A stretch of 64,000 bases of DNA, taken from an uncultured Rhodospirillales bacterium. GTDB lineage: Bacteria; Pseudomonadota; Alphaproteobacteria; ATCC43930; CGMCC-115725. A program made the position numbers and the translations under genes. Positions 37,607 to 46,497 of the stretch are shown piece after piece. The stretch's first letter is position 1; each line of letters opens with the position of its first letter. The notes beneath the pieces were generated by a model. It did no database searches. It was given only the letters and a program-made list of their open reading frames with translations, and was not told the DNA's origin. Location: the NCBI GenBank assembly GCA_903828515.1, contig CAIKMD010000002.1, positions 372,001-436,000 of the forward strand. Reading direction: 5' to 3'.

Positions 37607-37647
37607 ACCGGCCGGTCGCGCGCGGCTTCTTGCCGCAGTGGCCGGCT
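37607..37647. terminator. Weak hairpin after the cupin gene
   Basis: ACCGGCC (37607-37613) pairs with GGCCGGC(T) (37640-37647), and an inner GCGGC-TTCTT-GCCGC adds a second stem, placed 14 bp after the cupin stop. There is no T-run, so a factor-independent terminator is doubtful; it may act with Rho or just be a stable 3' end. Confidence 0.3.
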
Positions 37648-37806
37648 GGGTTCGCTAAAGAACTTTTAACGCCGGCCACGGCAAACTCGGCTTCGACACT
37701 TTTGTGGCGGAGCAAGAATTGTGACGTCGGTTCGGGTGCCGCAACGGTGCCGTTTGGGCGATCTCGCTGGGGAAATGCGTAAACCCTTGCCGGTCGCGAT
37801 CATCCT

Positions 37807-39162
37807 GTGAGCGGAAATCCTCTCTTGCGGGACCGGCCGTCGATCGACGCGCCGGATCGTCAGCGTCGTCCCGACATGAAAGAGCTCGAGGGCGCCTTTC
37901 GACTTCACGCGGCCTATCTCGCGGGCAGCGCGGGGGCCACCAAGCTCCTGATGATCGACTACGATATGTCCGAGCGCGATTTGAGCGGTCGGGATCTGTC
38001 GAAAGCCGACCTGACGCGGATCGGGCTTCAACAAGCCCTGTTGACCCAGACGAAATTTCGCAATGCCAAACTCTTCGCCGCCGATTTGAGCGGTGCGATT
38101 CTCAACGGCGCCGAGATGACCGAAGCCGATTTGCGCGGCGCGATCTTCCGCGGTGCGCAACTCGACGGCGCGCGGTTTGCCGGCGCCGATCTCGGCCAGG
38201 CCAACCTGTCGAGCGCGGGCGATGATGTCGGGTCGCTGAGCGGCCGGCGGCGGCGGACCGATCTCAGCTCGGTCAAGGCACACGGCGCGGATTTTTCCGG
38301 CGCGCAGATGCAAGACGCCCTGGTGCAGAAATCCGATTTTACCGACGCGGTATTGCGAACCGCGAATCTCGAAGGCGCCAATCTCCGCGATTCCAATTTC
38401 TCGGGTGCCATTCTCGAAGGCGCCAATCTCACCGAGGCAACCTTCCAAGGCGTGAACCTGCAGGGCGCGGTGCTGGCCGGCGCGGCATTGGGCGGTGCGG
38501 TCTTCGACGGCGCCGACGTCAACGGCGCGATCCTCGATGACGGCATTCTCGACAAGGCGCAATTCAACGAGGCCTTCAAACTCGATTATACGATCTGGTC
38601 GGATACCCAGATCGCCGAGGCTCTCGAGCTTCATCAGGCATGGCAGGCCAGCCAAGGCAAGCGGGGCCGCCGAGCGGATTTTCGCCAGGCCGATCTGAGC
38701 GGCAAGACTCTCAACGCGGCGCAGCTCGCGCTTGCCGTCGCAACGGTTGCAAAGCTCAACCGGACGCAATTGGATTGCGCTCTTCTCGCGATGGTCGATT
38801 TTTCGACGGCCGATTTGCGTCACGCGATGCTGGCCCATGCGGATCTGCGCGGCACGAAGATGTTCCGCACCCATCTTCACGCGGCCGATTTGACCGGCGC
38901 CAAACTCGGACCGTTGAAAATGGTCGGCGCGGCCGGCCGCGATCTTCCGTCGAATCTCGAACGGGCACGCTTTACCAAGGCGAAGATGATCGGCGCCGAT
39001 CTTCAGCGCGCGAATTTAACCGGCGCCGACCTGACGGGCGCCGATCTGACCGATGCCGACTTGCGCGGCACCAAGCTCGACGACGCGAACTTCGCCGGAG
39101 CCCAGATGGAACGCGCGCTATTCGACGGCGCCAACGTCAAAGCCGCCAAAGGCCTTTCCTAA
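37807..39162 (+). CDS. Pentapeptide-repeat protein with split beta-helix
   Basis: 451 residues. From residue 55 there are dozens of A(D/N)LxG-type pentapeptides (DLSGRDLSKADL, GANLRDSNFSGAILEGANL, DLTGADLTGADLTDADL), forming a right-handed quadrilateral beta-helix. The repeats are broken near residues 255-295 by a non-repeat segment (AFKLDYTIWSDTQIAEALEL, then a basic stretch) and resume to the end. Pentapeptide proteins include gyrase-binding DNA mimics, but many have no known role; nothing here points to quinolone resistance. GTG 37807 starts the frame; ATG 37876 (MKELEGAF) is an alternative. No transport or modification gene beside it. Confidence 0.9.
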   Translation: MSGNPLLRDRPSIDAPDRQRRPDMKELEGAFRLHAAYLAGSAGATKLLMIDYDMSERDLSGRDLSKADLTRIGLQQALLTQTKFRNAKLFAADLSGAILNGAEMTEADLRGAIFRGAQLDGARFAGADLGQANLSSAGDDVGSLSGRRRRTDLSSVKAHGADFSGAQMQDALVQKSDFTDAVLRTANLEGANLRDSNFSGAILEGANLTEATFQGVNLQGAVLAGAALGGAVFDGADVNGAILDDGILDKAQFNEAFKLDYTIWSDTQIAEALELHQAWQASQGKRGRRADFRQADLSGKTLNAAQLALAVATVAKLNRTQLDCALLAMVDFSTADLRHAMLAHADLRGTKMFRTHLHAADLTGAKLGPLKMVGAAGRDLPSNLERARFTKAKMIGADLQRANLTGADLTGADLTDADLRGTKLDDANFAGAQMERALFDGANVKAAKGLS

Positions 39163-39223
39163 AGCGGTTTCGTTCCGGTGATTTGTCGGATGCCGCGCCG
39201 TCGGGCGGCGCGGGCGCGTGGTG

Positions 39224-39454
39224 TTACATCTTCACGCGATAGAGACCCTGAAATCGGGCCTCGAGCTTGGTCAATGCCACGCGGCAGTCGCTGGCGGATG
39301 CTGTTCCCGACCGGACAGGGCCGCAAATCCAATTCTGCGAACCGCGCGCGATCACCGTGACCTGTACCGCCTTTTCGCAACCCGGCGCCTTGCGCAATTC
39401 GGCGAGCAGCATCGCCTCGAGTTCGGGGAGCGTTTTCGTCTGTATTTCCTTCAC
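39224..39454 (-). CDS. Small conserved protein, unknown
   Basis: 76 residues: MKEIQTKTLPELEAMLLAEL at the start is a likely helix, followed by VQVTVIARGSQNWICGPVRS and a C-terminal helix (CRVALTKLEARFQGLYRVK). Two cysteines are present. Not recognised, though the IARGSQNWI-type strand looks like a conserved small family. It is convergent with the pentapeptide gene and downstream of the TRAP-type binding protein on the same strand. Confidence is moderate because of length; normal codon use supports it. Confidence 0.55.
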   Translation of the reverse strand: MKEIQTKTLPELEAMLLAELRKAPGCEKAVQVTVIARGSQNWICGPVRSGTASASDCRVALTKLEARFQGLYRVKM

Positions 39455-39622
39455 GCTTCGGTCCGTCCGTGATCTTGATTACCCAAAAACGCGGAAAATG
39501 TACCGTGCGATGATGATGGAAGAATGAAAAACCCGGAGAATTTTCGGTGATTGGGCCTGGTCTCGCGCACTGCTTAATGGGTGGGCGGCAATGCCGGCGA
39601 GACCCAAATTCGCGGCCAGGGA

Positions 39623-40633
39623 TCAGGGTTTGGCTTCCGCCTCGGCGAGGAGGGTGCGATAGGTTTCGAGCAGCTTGGCGCCGCCGGGGTGATCGTTCGT
39701 CCAGGCCGTGATCAGCGGCTTGATCGTCTCGCTCCATTTCTGCTTTTGCGCCGGGTCGAGCCCGACGATTTTGTGCTTGTCGGAGGTGAGCAGGGGCGTG
39801 CGGGCCTTGCGCGATTCATCGTCGTACAAGGCGCCCATCGCCCGGCTTAACGATTCGCCGGAATTGTCGTCGAGCAGTTTGCGCGCGGGCGGCGACAGGG
39901 TGTCATAGGCCCGGCGCGATATGAAGATGATATCGGCGGTCGTGCCGAATTCGGTTTCGATATGGAAGCTGGTGACCTCGTTCAGGTTCAGTTGTTTCAT
40001 GCCGGTCCAGGCCATGGTCGCGCCGTCGATCAAGCCACGCTGAATCGAGGCATAGATATCGGCGGGATCGAAGGCGGAGGCCGTGCCATGAAGCTGCGTC
40101 ACCACATCCGCGCCGAGCTTGCTCGCGACGCGCAAGCGCAGGCCGCGCAGGTCGTCGAGCGACGGCGGCGCCTTGGCCAGATGAACGCCCTGGGCGGGAT
40201 ACATCGACATGGCCAGCGGTACGTAATCGCGGTATTCGGAATCGAGCATGCCGGTCTTGTAGAGACGCCAGAACGCGATCGAGCCCTTCTCGGAATCGGA
40301 TACGACAAACGGTAGGCCGACGACATCGGTCAGCGGAAACCGGCCGCCGACCAATCCCGGTATGCCGACGCCCATCTGCACGACGTCGGCGTTGACCCGA
40401 TCGAACACGTTGGCGGCGATCGCGATGGTGGGGCCGTTGCGGACGACGATATGCAGGACGCCGGCGCCGGCCTGATTGATGCGATCGGCCCACGGCGTCA
40501 CGACCTTCGCCGCGACGACATAATCGCCAGGGGTCGTGGTGGCGATGCTGAGCGTGGCTTCTTCGGCGGGGGCGTTCGATATCGAAAGCCCGACGCAGGC
40601 GATAGCACCCGCCATGATCGCGATGGTCTTCAC
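39623..40633 (-). CDS. TRAP-type binding protein (DctP family), second copy
   Basis: 336-residue periplasmic protein with signal peptide (KTIAIMAGAIACVGLSISNA, cleavage near APAEE). DctP features: TTTPGDYVVAAKVVTPWADR, GGRFPLTDVVGLPFVVSDSE, LRGLRLRVASKLGADVVTQL, IYASIQRGLIDGATMAWTGM and AARKLLDDNSGESLSR. The last block and others match the protein at 5589-6602 (AARKILDDNSGEAQSR), so they are paralogues. GTG 40633 follows GGGGGAGGC and starts the signal peptide; the frame is open to 40666. No DctQ/DctM genes next to it. Confidence 0.88.
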   Translation of the reverse strand: MKTIAIMAGAIACVGLSISNAPAEEATLSIATTTPGDYVVAAKVVTPWADRINQAGAGVLHIVVRNGPTIAIAANVFDRVNADVVQMGVGIPGLVGGRFPLTDVVGLPFVVSDSEKGSIAFWRLYKTGMLDSEYRDYVPLAMSMYPAQGVHLAKAPPSLDDLRGLRLRVASKLGADVVTQLHGTASAFDPADIYASIQRGLIDGATMAWTGMKQLNLNEVTSFHIETEFGTTADIIFISRRAYDTLSPPARKLLDDNSGESLSRAMGALYDDESRKARTPLLTSDKHKIVGLDPAQKQKWSETIKPLITAWTNDHPGGAKLLETYRTLLAEAEAKP

Positions 40634-40773
40634 GCGTGCCTCCCCCGTCGTCGATTTTGCGGTCATTTTATCGAGTATCAGGGCGCGATGTAACCACCCG
40701 TCGTCCTCATATCGCTCTATAAGGACGGTGCGAACGGCGGTCCCGAGTTTCGACGGATGAATTGGTCAGGTCT

Positions 40774-42045
40774 GTGAGCAAGTCACTTCCCATTGTTGCG
40801 ATCATCGGCGGCGGGCCTGCCGGGCTGATGGCGGCCGAGGCGTTGGCGGCCGAAGGCGGCGTCGCGGTTCATCTCTTCGATGCGATGCCGTCGGTCGGAC
40901 GGAAATTTCTCATGGCGGGAAAGGGCGGATTGAACCTCACCCATTCCGACCCGTTCGACAAATTGCTCGACCGCTACGGTACGCGGCGCGAGCGATTGAA
41001 GCCGATCCTCGAATCGTTCGCCCCCGACGCCATTCGTGCCTGGGCAAAGGAGCTCGGCGTCGAAACCTTCATCGGCAGCTCGGGCCGCGTCTTTCCGACC
41101 GACTTGAAAGCGGCACCGCTGCTGCGCGCGTGGCTGCGCCGCTTGCGCGCGACGAATGTCCATTTTCATGTGCGCCATCGCTGGGTGGGATGGAACGACA
41201 GGGGCAATCTCGTTTTCGCGACGCCGGCGGGGAGCGTTACCTTCAAGGCGAAAGCGAACGCGGTGATTCTCGCCGCCGGCGGTGCAAGCTGGCCGCAACT
41301 GGGATCGGACGGCGCGTGGGTTCCGATCCTCGACCAAACCGGCGTCGCGATCAGCCCGTTACGACCTGCGAATTGCGGCTTCGATGTCGGGTGGAGCGAG
41401 CATTTTCGAACCCGTTTTGCCGGGGCGCCGGTCAAGTCGGTCGCCGCGGTCGATCGCGGCGCCAGCCGGCAAGGTGAGTTCGTCGTGACTGAAACCGGCA
41501 TCGAGGGCAGCCTCGTCTACGTCTTCGGCGCGGCACTTCGTGATGCGATTGAACGCGACGGTACGGCGCCATTGATGCTCGATCTGGTGCCCGACAAGGA
41601 CGCCGCGACGCTGGCTCACGCGTTGGCGCAGCCGCGCGGCAGCCGTTCGTTTTCAACCCATCTGCGCCGCACGACCGGATTGGCCGGGGTCAAAGCCGGG
41701 CTGCTGCGGGAATGCCTGCCGGCTGATGTTTTCGAGACGCCGGAGGCTTTGGCGCGCGCGATCAAGGCGCTGCCGATCACACTACGCGCGCCGCGTCCGA
41801 TCATCGAGGCGATCAGCAGCGCCGGCGGGGTCGCGTTTGAGTCGCTCGACGACGATCTGATGCTGAAAAATCGCGCGGGTGTTTTTTGCGCCGGCGAGAT
41901 GCTCGACTGGGAGGCGATTACCGGCGGGTATCTGCTGACCGCCTGTTTTGCAACCGGACGCGCGGCGGGTCTCGGCGCCGCGCGTTGGTTGGCGGCGAAT
42001 CACTCCGCGATGTCGAACAGAACCCCGTCATTGTCGCAGAACTGA
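40774..42045 (+). CDS. TIGR03862/BaiN-like FAD-dependent oxidoreductase
   Basis: 423-residue flavoprotein of the HI0933/BaiN group. The dinucleotide fold VAIIGGGPAGLMAAEALA, the family motif VGRKFLMAGKGGLNLTHSD, VILAAGGASWPQLGSDG and the terminal FAD-binding FCAGEMLDWEAITGGYLLTA are all present. Members of this group include a bile-acid dehydrogenase-like reductase, but most are uncharacterised. The start is GTG 40774; a TTG at 40762 is possible. The 3' end overlaps the convergent VOC gene by 46 bp. FAD cofactor sure, substrate unknown. Confidence 0.9.
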   Translation: MSKSLPIVAIIGGGPAGLMAAEALAAEGGVAVHLFDAMPSVGRKFLMAGKGGLNLTHSDPFDKLLDRYGTRRERLKPILESFAPDAIRAWAKELGVETFIGSSGRVFPTDLKAAPLLRAWLRRLRATNVHFHVRHRWVGWNDRGNLVFATPAGSVTFKAKANAVILAAGGASWPQLGSDGAWVPILDQTGVAISPLRPANCGFDVGWSEHFRTRFAGAPVKSVAAVDRGASRQGEFVVTETGIEGSLVYVFGAALRDAIERDGTAPLMLDLVPDKDAATLAHALAQPRGSRSFSTHLRRTTGLAGVKAGLLRECLPADVFETPEALARAIKALPITLRAPRPIIEAISSAGGVAFESLDDDLMLKNRAGVFCAGEMLDWEAITGGYLLTACFATGRAAGLGAARWLAANHSAMSNRTPSLSQN

Positions 42046-42803
42046 TAGGTGCCGAGCGGACAGCTCTTCTTGAACTCCTCGCCGCGCGCAATGTCTTCAT
42101 CGCGGTTGACCAGCGACCACGGACCGTAAACGCCGCTCGTCAGCGCGAGTTCCTCGATCTCTTTCTTCACCGTTTCGACGCTCTCGACCTTGAAGCCGAT
42201 ATGCTCGGGGCCGGGGCGGACGATGCCGGTCTTGTCATACGCGGTGACGTCCCACGGCATGATCTCGAGCGTGACCCGGCCGTCGGTCAGGTAATAATTG
42301 GGATCGCCGGGCCGGCGGTTGGACGGCGTGAAATCCAGGACGTCGTGATAGAACTCGGCGCAGAGTTCGGGGCGCATCGTCCGGATCGCATAGTGATTGA
42401 TATAGCGGTCCTGCTGGCTCTCTTTTTCGACATAAAGCCCGTCGCGATTTTCCATGTCCTTTTGCGACAGATCGAACACGTTGCCGTCGGGATCATGGGT
42501 CGAGATGCCGGCATAGGGACGGTTCGAGGGGCGTTTCAGCCACTTCACCTGCGGATATTTCGAGCGCATTTGATCGAACACGCCTTCGCAGTCATCGACT
42601 TCGACGCCGAAATGATCGAGCCCGGCCGGGCGTGCCGGACTGCGGCGGTTGATGTTGAGGCCGACATAGCCGTCGCGCACCGTCACCGCGCCCATGCCGC
42701 GGCGGCTGACCGCCGATTTCATCTTGAAGATGATCTCGTAGAACCGGCCGACCAGCAGATGATTGGAGGAAACGATCGCGATGTGATTGAGCTTCGCCGA
42801 CAT
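42000..42803 (-). CDS. Two-domain VOC protein, extradiol-dioxygenase-like
   Basis: 267 residues with two vicinal-oxygen-chelate modules: LNHIAIVSSNHLLVGRFYEI to HDPDGNVFDLSQ, and INHYAIRTMRPELCAEFYHD to CDNDGVLFDIAE. The tandem layout is that of type I extradiol ring-cleavage dioxygenases, and candidate ligands are H in LNHIAI, H in GLDHFGVEVDD, H in EHIGFKVE and E near the end, but the spacing is not fully that of BphC, so a glyoxalase-like role is also possible. Monocistronic, tail-overlapping the flavoprotein gene. Would fit an aromatic ring-cleavage step in a region with Rieske oxygenases (inference). Confidence 0.8.
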   Translation of the reverse strand: MSAKLNHIAIVSSNHLLVGRFYEIIFKMKSAVSRRGMGAVTVRDGYVGLNINRRSPARPAGLDHFGVEVDDCEGVFDQMRSKYPQVKWLKRPSNRPYAGISTHDPDGNVFDLSQKDMENRDGLYVEKESQQDRYINHYAIRTMRPELCAEFYHDVLDFTPSNRRPGDPNYYLTDGRVTLEIMPWDVTAYDKTGIVRPGPEHIGFKVESVETVKKEIEELALTSGVYGPWSLVNRDEDIARGEEFKKSCPLGTYQFCDNDGVLFDIAE

Positions 42804-42892
42804 GATCTTGGTTTCCTTCCCGCCGCGTTGCCGGTCATTTTACGCCCGAAGCGCCGCGACCGCCACTATGAAGGGAACGGCACCTGATCGCG

Positions 42893-43078
42893 TCAGCGCC
42901 GGGCCAGGATGATCAGAACGAGCCCGGCAATCGCGATGCCGCCGCCGTAATAGATCCATCGCGATTGGTCGATCATGAAACTGGTCGCCGGCCAGGGGAT
43001 GAAGCCCGATCCTTGCCCGACGAAAAGCAGTCCAGCGGCGAGGGCGACGATGCCGATCAGCATGCCAAGCAATTTCAC
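42893..43078 (-). CDS. Small two-span membrane protein
   Basis: 61 residues when started at GTG 43078: KLLGMLIGIVALAAGLLFVG, a polar loop with GQGSGFIPWPATSFMIDQSR, and WIYYGGGIAIAGLVLIILAR. Short proteins with GQGSGxIxWPxTSFM are widespread in proteobacteria as conserved hypotheticals, so the gene is very probably real. GAGGAACAA stands before the GTG, and GTGA overlaps the stop of the glycosyltransferase-like gene, indicating coupling. The frame is open to 43126 but without a good start. Confidence 0.65.
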   Translation of the reverse strand: MKLLGMLIGIVALAAGLLFVGQGSGFIPWPATSFMIDQSRWIYYGGGIAIAGLVLIILARR

Positions 43079-44196
43079 GATTGTTCCTCGCTGAGACGCA
43101 GGATGTCCTGGGCGCGATGATCCCATAGATGCGCGGCACGGCAGGTCTCGGTTCCGGTCCGCGCGATGGTCTCCAGCGCGTCGTCATCGTCCAAGGCTGT
43201 TTCGATCGCTGCGGCAGCCGCGTGCGGATCAGCCGGAAGGTCGAGATAAGCACCGGGAAACGCCTGTTTCATCCACCCGCTCGGCCCGTTGGCGGCGACC
43301 GTGCCGTTGACCATCGCCTGCAACGGCCGCTCGTGCGATTCCATATAAGGTGGCAGCGGATTGAGCACGAGCTTGGCGCGTCGCATCATGCCGATCGTTT
43401 CGGGTGCGGGCACGGGCGCGAGAAAGCGGGCGGCGATGGCGTCCCGTTGGGCGAGACGTTCCCAGCCATTGCCGCAAACGGTGAGCGGCAAGTGTGTGAT
43501 CGCGCCGATCAGCTCATGCTTGATACGGCTGCGGATATACGTATCGACAGTGATGAAATAGGACGCGAGAACTTCGACCGGCGGCTCGTAGCCGAGCACC
43601 GGGACGATTTGCTCGTGGAGCGGTTTGATCGGGTCGGCCAGGTGAGCCTCGACGATCGCGTTCAACTGCGCGGCGACAGCGGCGCCGTGCTGTGCCCAGG
43701 CTACGCGAAACGGTTCCGGATCGGCCATCACCGACGCACTGAGGAAGATCGGCAGCTCACGGTCTTTCCAGGGCGCCGCATCCGTCGCTGCGGTCGCGTG
43801 CGGCAAATGATGAACGGCGATGTCGTTGCGAATATGCCGGCGGCAAAAATCGACGTAGTGCGCGGTCGGGAAAGTGACGAGAAGACGCGGCAACGGCACC
43901 AGGATGCTCGGATAATGAAAGGCGGGATGATCGACGAAATAGATCACGACGGGTGCCGGACTCTCGGCATAAAAGCCGGCGCCCTGGCCTTGCGCCGGAA
44001 TGCCGAAGCCGTTGAGGCTGAAGAACAGGCGCACGCGCTTCTCGCGGACGAGCCGCACCACGGTCGGGACGCAATCGGCGGCGCGCGTATCGAGGATCAG
44101 CGTCTTGGCGTCTTGCCGCGCGAACGCGGCGGCGAACTGGTCGACCATCGTATTGACGCTGTCGTAGACCGAATGTCCCTTGAACAGGACGATCAC
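43075..44196 (-). CDS. Glycosyltransferase-like protein (CgeB/GT-B type)
   Basis: 373 residues from GTG 44196 (VIVLFKGHSVYDSVNTMVDQ). The N-terminal half has Rossmann-like alternation (TLILDTRAADCVPTVVRL, FFSLNGFGIPAQG, PVVIYFVDHPAFHYPSIL) and the C-terminal half ends with the typical GT-B group-1 turn (IGMMRRAKLVLNPLPPYMES, then HERPLQAMVNGTVAA, where E of the EX7E-like motif sits). This fits glycosyltransferase group 1 / CgeB-type proteins, which glycosylate proteins or spores; the acceptor is unknown. The start is uncertain because the open frame continues into the Rieske gene. It follows the hydrolase-Rieske module on the same strand, which has no obvious link. Confidence 0.7.
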   Translation of the reverse strand: MIVLFKGHSVYDSVNTMVDQFAAAFARQDAKTLILDTRAADCVPTVVRLVREKRVRLFFSLNGFGIPAQGQGAGFYAESPAPVVIYFVDHPAFHYPSILVPLPRLLVTFPTAHYVDFCRRHIRNDIAVHHLPHATAATDAAPWKDRELPIFLSASVMADPEPFRVAWAQHGAAVAAQLNAIVEAHLADPIKPLHEQIVPVLGYEPPVEVLASYFITVDTYIRSRIKHELIGAITHLPLTVCGNGWERLAQRDAIAARFLAPVPAPETIGMMRRAKLVLNPLPPYMESHERPLQAMVNGTVAANGPSGWMKQAFPGAYLDLPADPHAAAAAIETALDDDDALETIARTGTETCRAAHLWDHRAQDILRLSEEQS

Positions 44197-44255
44197 GCCA
44201 TCGGTGTTCGAAATTCTCGCGCTCCTGTTACGACGGCACGCGGGCGCGCCTCGTC

Positions 44256-45533
44256 TTAAATGCCTTCGCGATACGTACCGGGCCGCGCATCCATCGGCTC
44301 CGCGACCGCTTCCGACCATGAATTGATCTTCTTCGGCAGCATCATCGATACCGGCCGCAGGCGATAATCCTGCGGCTCGCGGCCGGCCGGCTCGATGCCG
44401 CGTTGCAGATCGCGCGCCGCGTCGACGAGACGTTTGCGCACGCGCACGATCACCAGATCCGTGTTGCCGAGATTTTCCTGGGTGCGGTCATAGAGCGCGC
44501 CCATGCTCTCGGTCGCGCCGATGTCCTGATCCTGAAAATATTTGACCCGCATCCAGGGCTGTGCTGCCGGCGGAGAGTCCGGCGCATAGTCGTTCGCGCG
44601 ATTGGCGCGCGGATCGAACGTGCCGGGGATGAGATGAACGTGGAAATTGGTCGCGGTTTCCATCCGTTCGATTTCGTCGTCGCGCAGCGGCCGCGCCGGA
44701 TGCCAGGAAAAGGTGAAGACGACGCTCTTGCCGTCTTCCATCGCCGTCCACGAATGACCGTGCAACGGTGCGTCGCCGCCGCGCGGCGGAATGGTGGTGA
44801 AGCCCGGCATGAACCATTGCCCGACGCGCCAATAATCTTCATTCGGGCCGGCGTCGCGCACCGAAGCCTGCACGATGCCCGAGCGAGAGGTCATCAGTTC
44901 GAAACGCGGCGTGTTGTCGAACGAGCCGGTTCGGGTCGGCACGCCGGCCGTGGGCGACACCGCCAATGGCGTCGCATGGCTGTGCAGGAATCCGAGATGG
45001 CTGGAATCGATGTCGCCCTCGAGGCCTTGCGTCCAATGGCATTGCTGAATGCGTTTGGCGACGTGGACGTGCGAGGGCGGCAGCGTCGTCCATTCGAGAT
45101 CGTGCAGCGGCGGCATGGTCTCGCGCGGGCCGAGATAGGCCCAGACCGCGCCGTTGCGTTCGATGCAGGGATAGGCGGTCTGCTTCACCCGGTCCTTGAA
45201 CTGGGTCTGCGGCGGTTCGTTGGGCTGGTCGAGGCAATTGCCGTCGACGTCGTATTTCCACCCGTGATACCAGCAACGCAGGCCGCAATCGGTGTTCTTG
45301 CCGAAGTACAGCGATGCCCCGCGATGCGCGCAATGCTCGTCGAGCAGGCCGACGCGGCCCTTGCTGTCGCGAAACGCGATCAAATCTTCGCCCATCAATC
45401 GCACACGCACCGGCGCGCCGTCAGCCTCGACTTCGCGCGAGAGCAGGGCCGGCGTCCAGAACCGGCGCAGCAATTCGCCCATCGGCGTGCCGCGCGTGGT
45501 CGGGGCCAGAAGCTCGTGATCGTCCTTGTTCAT
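44256..45533 (-). CDS. Rieske non-heme iron oxygenase, copy 2
   Basis: 425-residue oxygenase subunit closely related to the copy at 19644-20933: shared MGEDLIAFRDSKGR/MGEDLVAWRDTSGR, HCAHRGASLYFGKNTDCGLR plus CWYHGWKYDVDGN (Rieske C-x-H...C-x2-H), QGLEGDIDSSHLGFLHS (mononuclear iron D-x2-H-x4-H) and YFQDQDIGATESMGALYDRT. The start is ATG 45533, 10 bp after the hydrolase stop; the longer open frame back to 45635 is inside the hydrolase gene. C-terminal parts differ more than N-terminal ones, suggesting different substrates. No reductase next to it. Confidence 0.9.
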   Translation of the reverse strand: MNKDDHELLAPTTRGTPMGELLRRFWTPALLSREVEADGAPVRVRLMGEDLIAFRDSKGRVGLLDEHCAHRGASLYFGKNTDCGLRCWYHGWKYDVDGNCLDQPNEPPQTQFKDRVKQTAYPCIERNGAVWAYLGPRETMPPLHDLEWTTLPPSHVHVAKRIQQCHWTQGLEGDIDSSHLGFLHSHATPLAVSPTAGVPTRTGSFDNTPRFELMTSRSGIVQASVRDAGPNEDYWRVGQWFMPGFTTIPPRGGDAPLHGHSWTAMEDGKSVVFTFSWHPARPLRDDEIERMETATNFHVHLIPGTFDPRANRANDYAPDSPPAAQPWMRVKYFQDQDIGATESMGALYDRTQENLGNTDLVIVRVRKRLVDAARDLQRGIEPAGREPQDYRLRPVSMMLPKKINSWSEAVAEPMDARPGTYREGI

Positions 45534-45543
45534 CGTGTCAGGC

Positions 45544-46335
45544 TCACACGGTCGGGCCGGGATGGAGACCGAGCCTGGTGAGGAACTCGACACAGGCCTG
45601 GTCGTACTGCTCCGGCGCCTCGATCGGCACGCCATGCCCGGCGCCCTCGATCGTCTTCAGCGTCGAGCCCGGCATGTGCGTGTCGTGCTGGTGGACGGTG
45701 GCGAAGCTGAAATCCTTCGTTCCGGCGATGATCAGAGTCGGCGAGGTGATTTTGGCGAGCAGATCGGGTGGGTAATGCAGCGCCAGCGCCTCGTTGACGG
45801 TGATGATGCTCTCGAGCGTGCCGACATTGCTCAGCGCGCAAACCATCTTCGCATAATGCTGGAGCAGCGGATTGCTTTGCAGCTCGGGCGCGAAATGTTC
45901 GATCACCTGACGTTGACGCAGCGCCAGGCCTTCGTCGCGGTAACGCGCGGCCCAGCGTTTCATGTTGTCGCTGGTGCCGAAGCCGATGCCCGAAAGGATG
46001 AGCGCGATCGTGCGTTTCGGTTGCGTCGCCGCCATGTATTGCGCGACGCGCGATCCCAGCGAATTGCCGTGGATGATCGCGCCGCCCGAGGTGACCTTGT
46101 CGACCACTTCCCAGCAGGCATCGGCCATATCCGCGATGGTGAGGCCTTTTTGCGGGGCAGGGGACCGGCCATAGCCGGCGAGGTCGACCGCAAGGCAGCG
46201 ATACCACGGCGAAAAATGCGCGGTCTGGAACATCCAAAGCCGGTGATCGTCGGGCGTCGAATGGCAAAAGATCATCGGTGTGCCGGTGGCGCCGAATTGC
46301 TCGTAATAGAGCGGGCCGGGGATATGCTTGGCCAT
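45544..46335 (-). CDS. Alpha/beta hydrolase, copy 2 of hydrolase-Rieske module
   Basis: 263 residues. Same family as 18865-19647: IPGPLYYEQFGATGTPMIFC, HSTPDDHRLWMFQTAHFSPW, VDLAGYGRSPAPQKG, nucleophile elbow HGNSLGSRV, acid in IIAGTKDFSFATVHQ and catalytic His in IEGAGHGVPIEAPEQY. The HSTPDDHRLWMFQTAHF block is almost identical in both copies. Upstream of ATG 46335 lies GGAGGACG. First gene of the module; its promoter must lie in 46336-46497, a 162-bp gap shared with the divergent ftsB-like gene. Confidence 0.88.
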   Translation of the reverse strand: MAKHIPGPLYYEQFGATGTPMIFCHSTPDDHRLWMFQTAHFSPWYRCLAVDLAGYGRSPAPQKGLTIADMADACWEVVDKVTSGGAIIHGNSLGSRVAQYMAATQPKRTIALILSGIGFGTSDNMKRWAARYRDEGLALRQRQVIEHFAPELQSNPLLQHYAKMVCALSNVGTLESIITVNEALALHYPPDLLAKITSPTLIIAGTKDFSFATVHQHDTHMPGSTLKTIEGAGHGVPIEAPEQYDQACVEFLTRLGLHPGPTV

Positions 46336-46497
46336 CGGCGTCCTCCGTTTGGATGATGAAACACGTTGTTTGTGGGAAGGCTAGGAGTCCGGCGGCCCGC
46401 TCGTCAAGAAATCCGAAGCTGCGACCAATCGACTCGAATGCGCCAGGATCGCGACTCGGTGATTGACACGGCGAATCGCACGTGATTCTCTCAAGTC

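Noticed and set aside
37666..38880. 404-codon minus-strand frame with regular repeats opposite the pentapeptide gene
   Set aside because: Its repeats are only the mirror of the pentapeptide codons.
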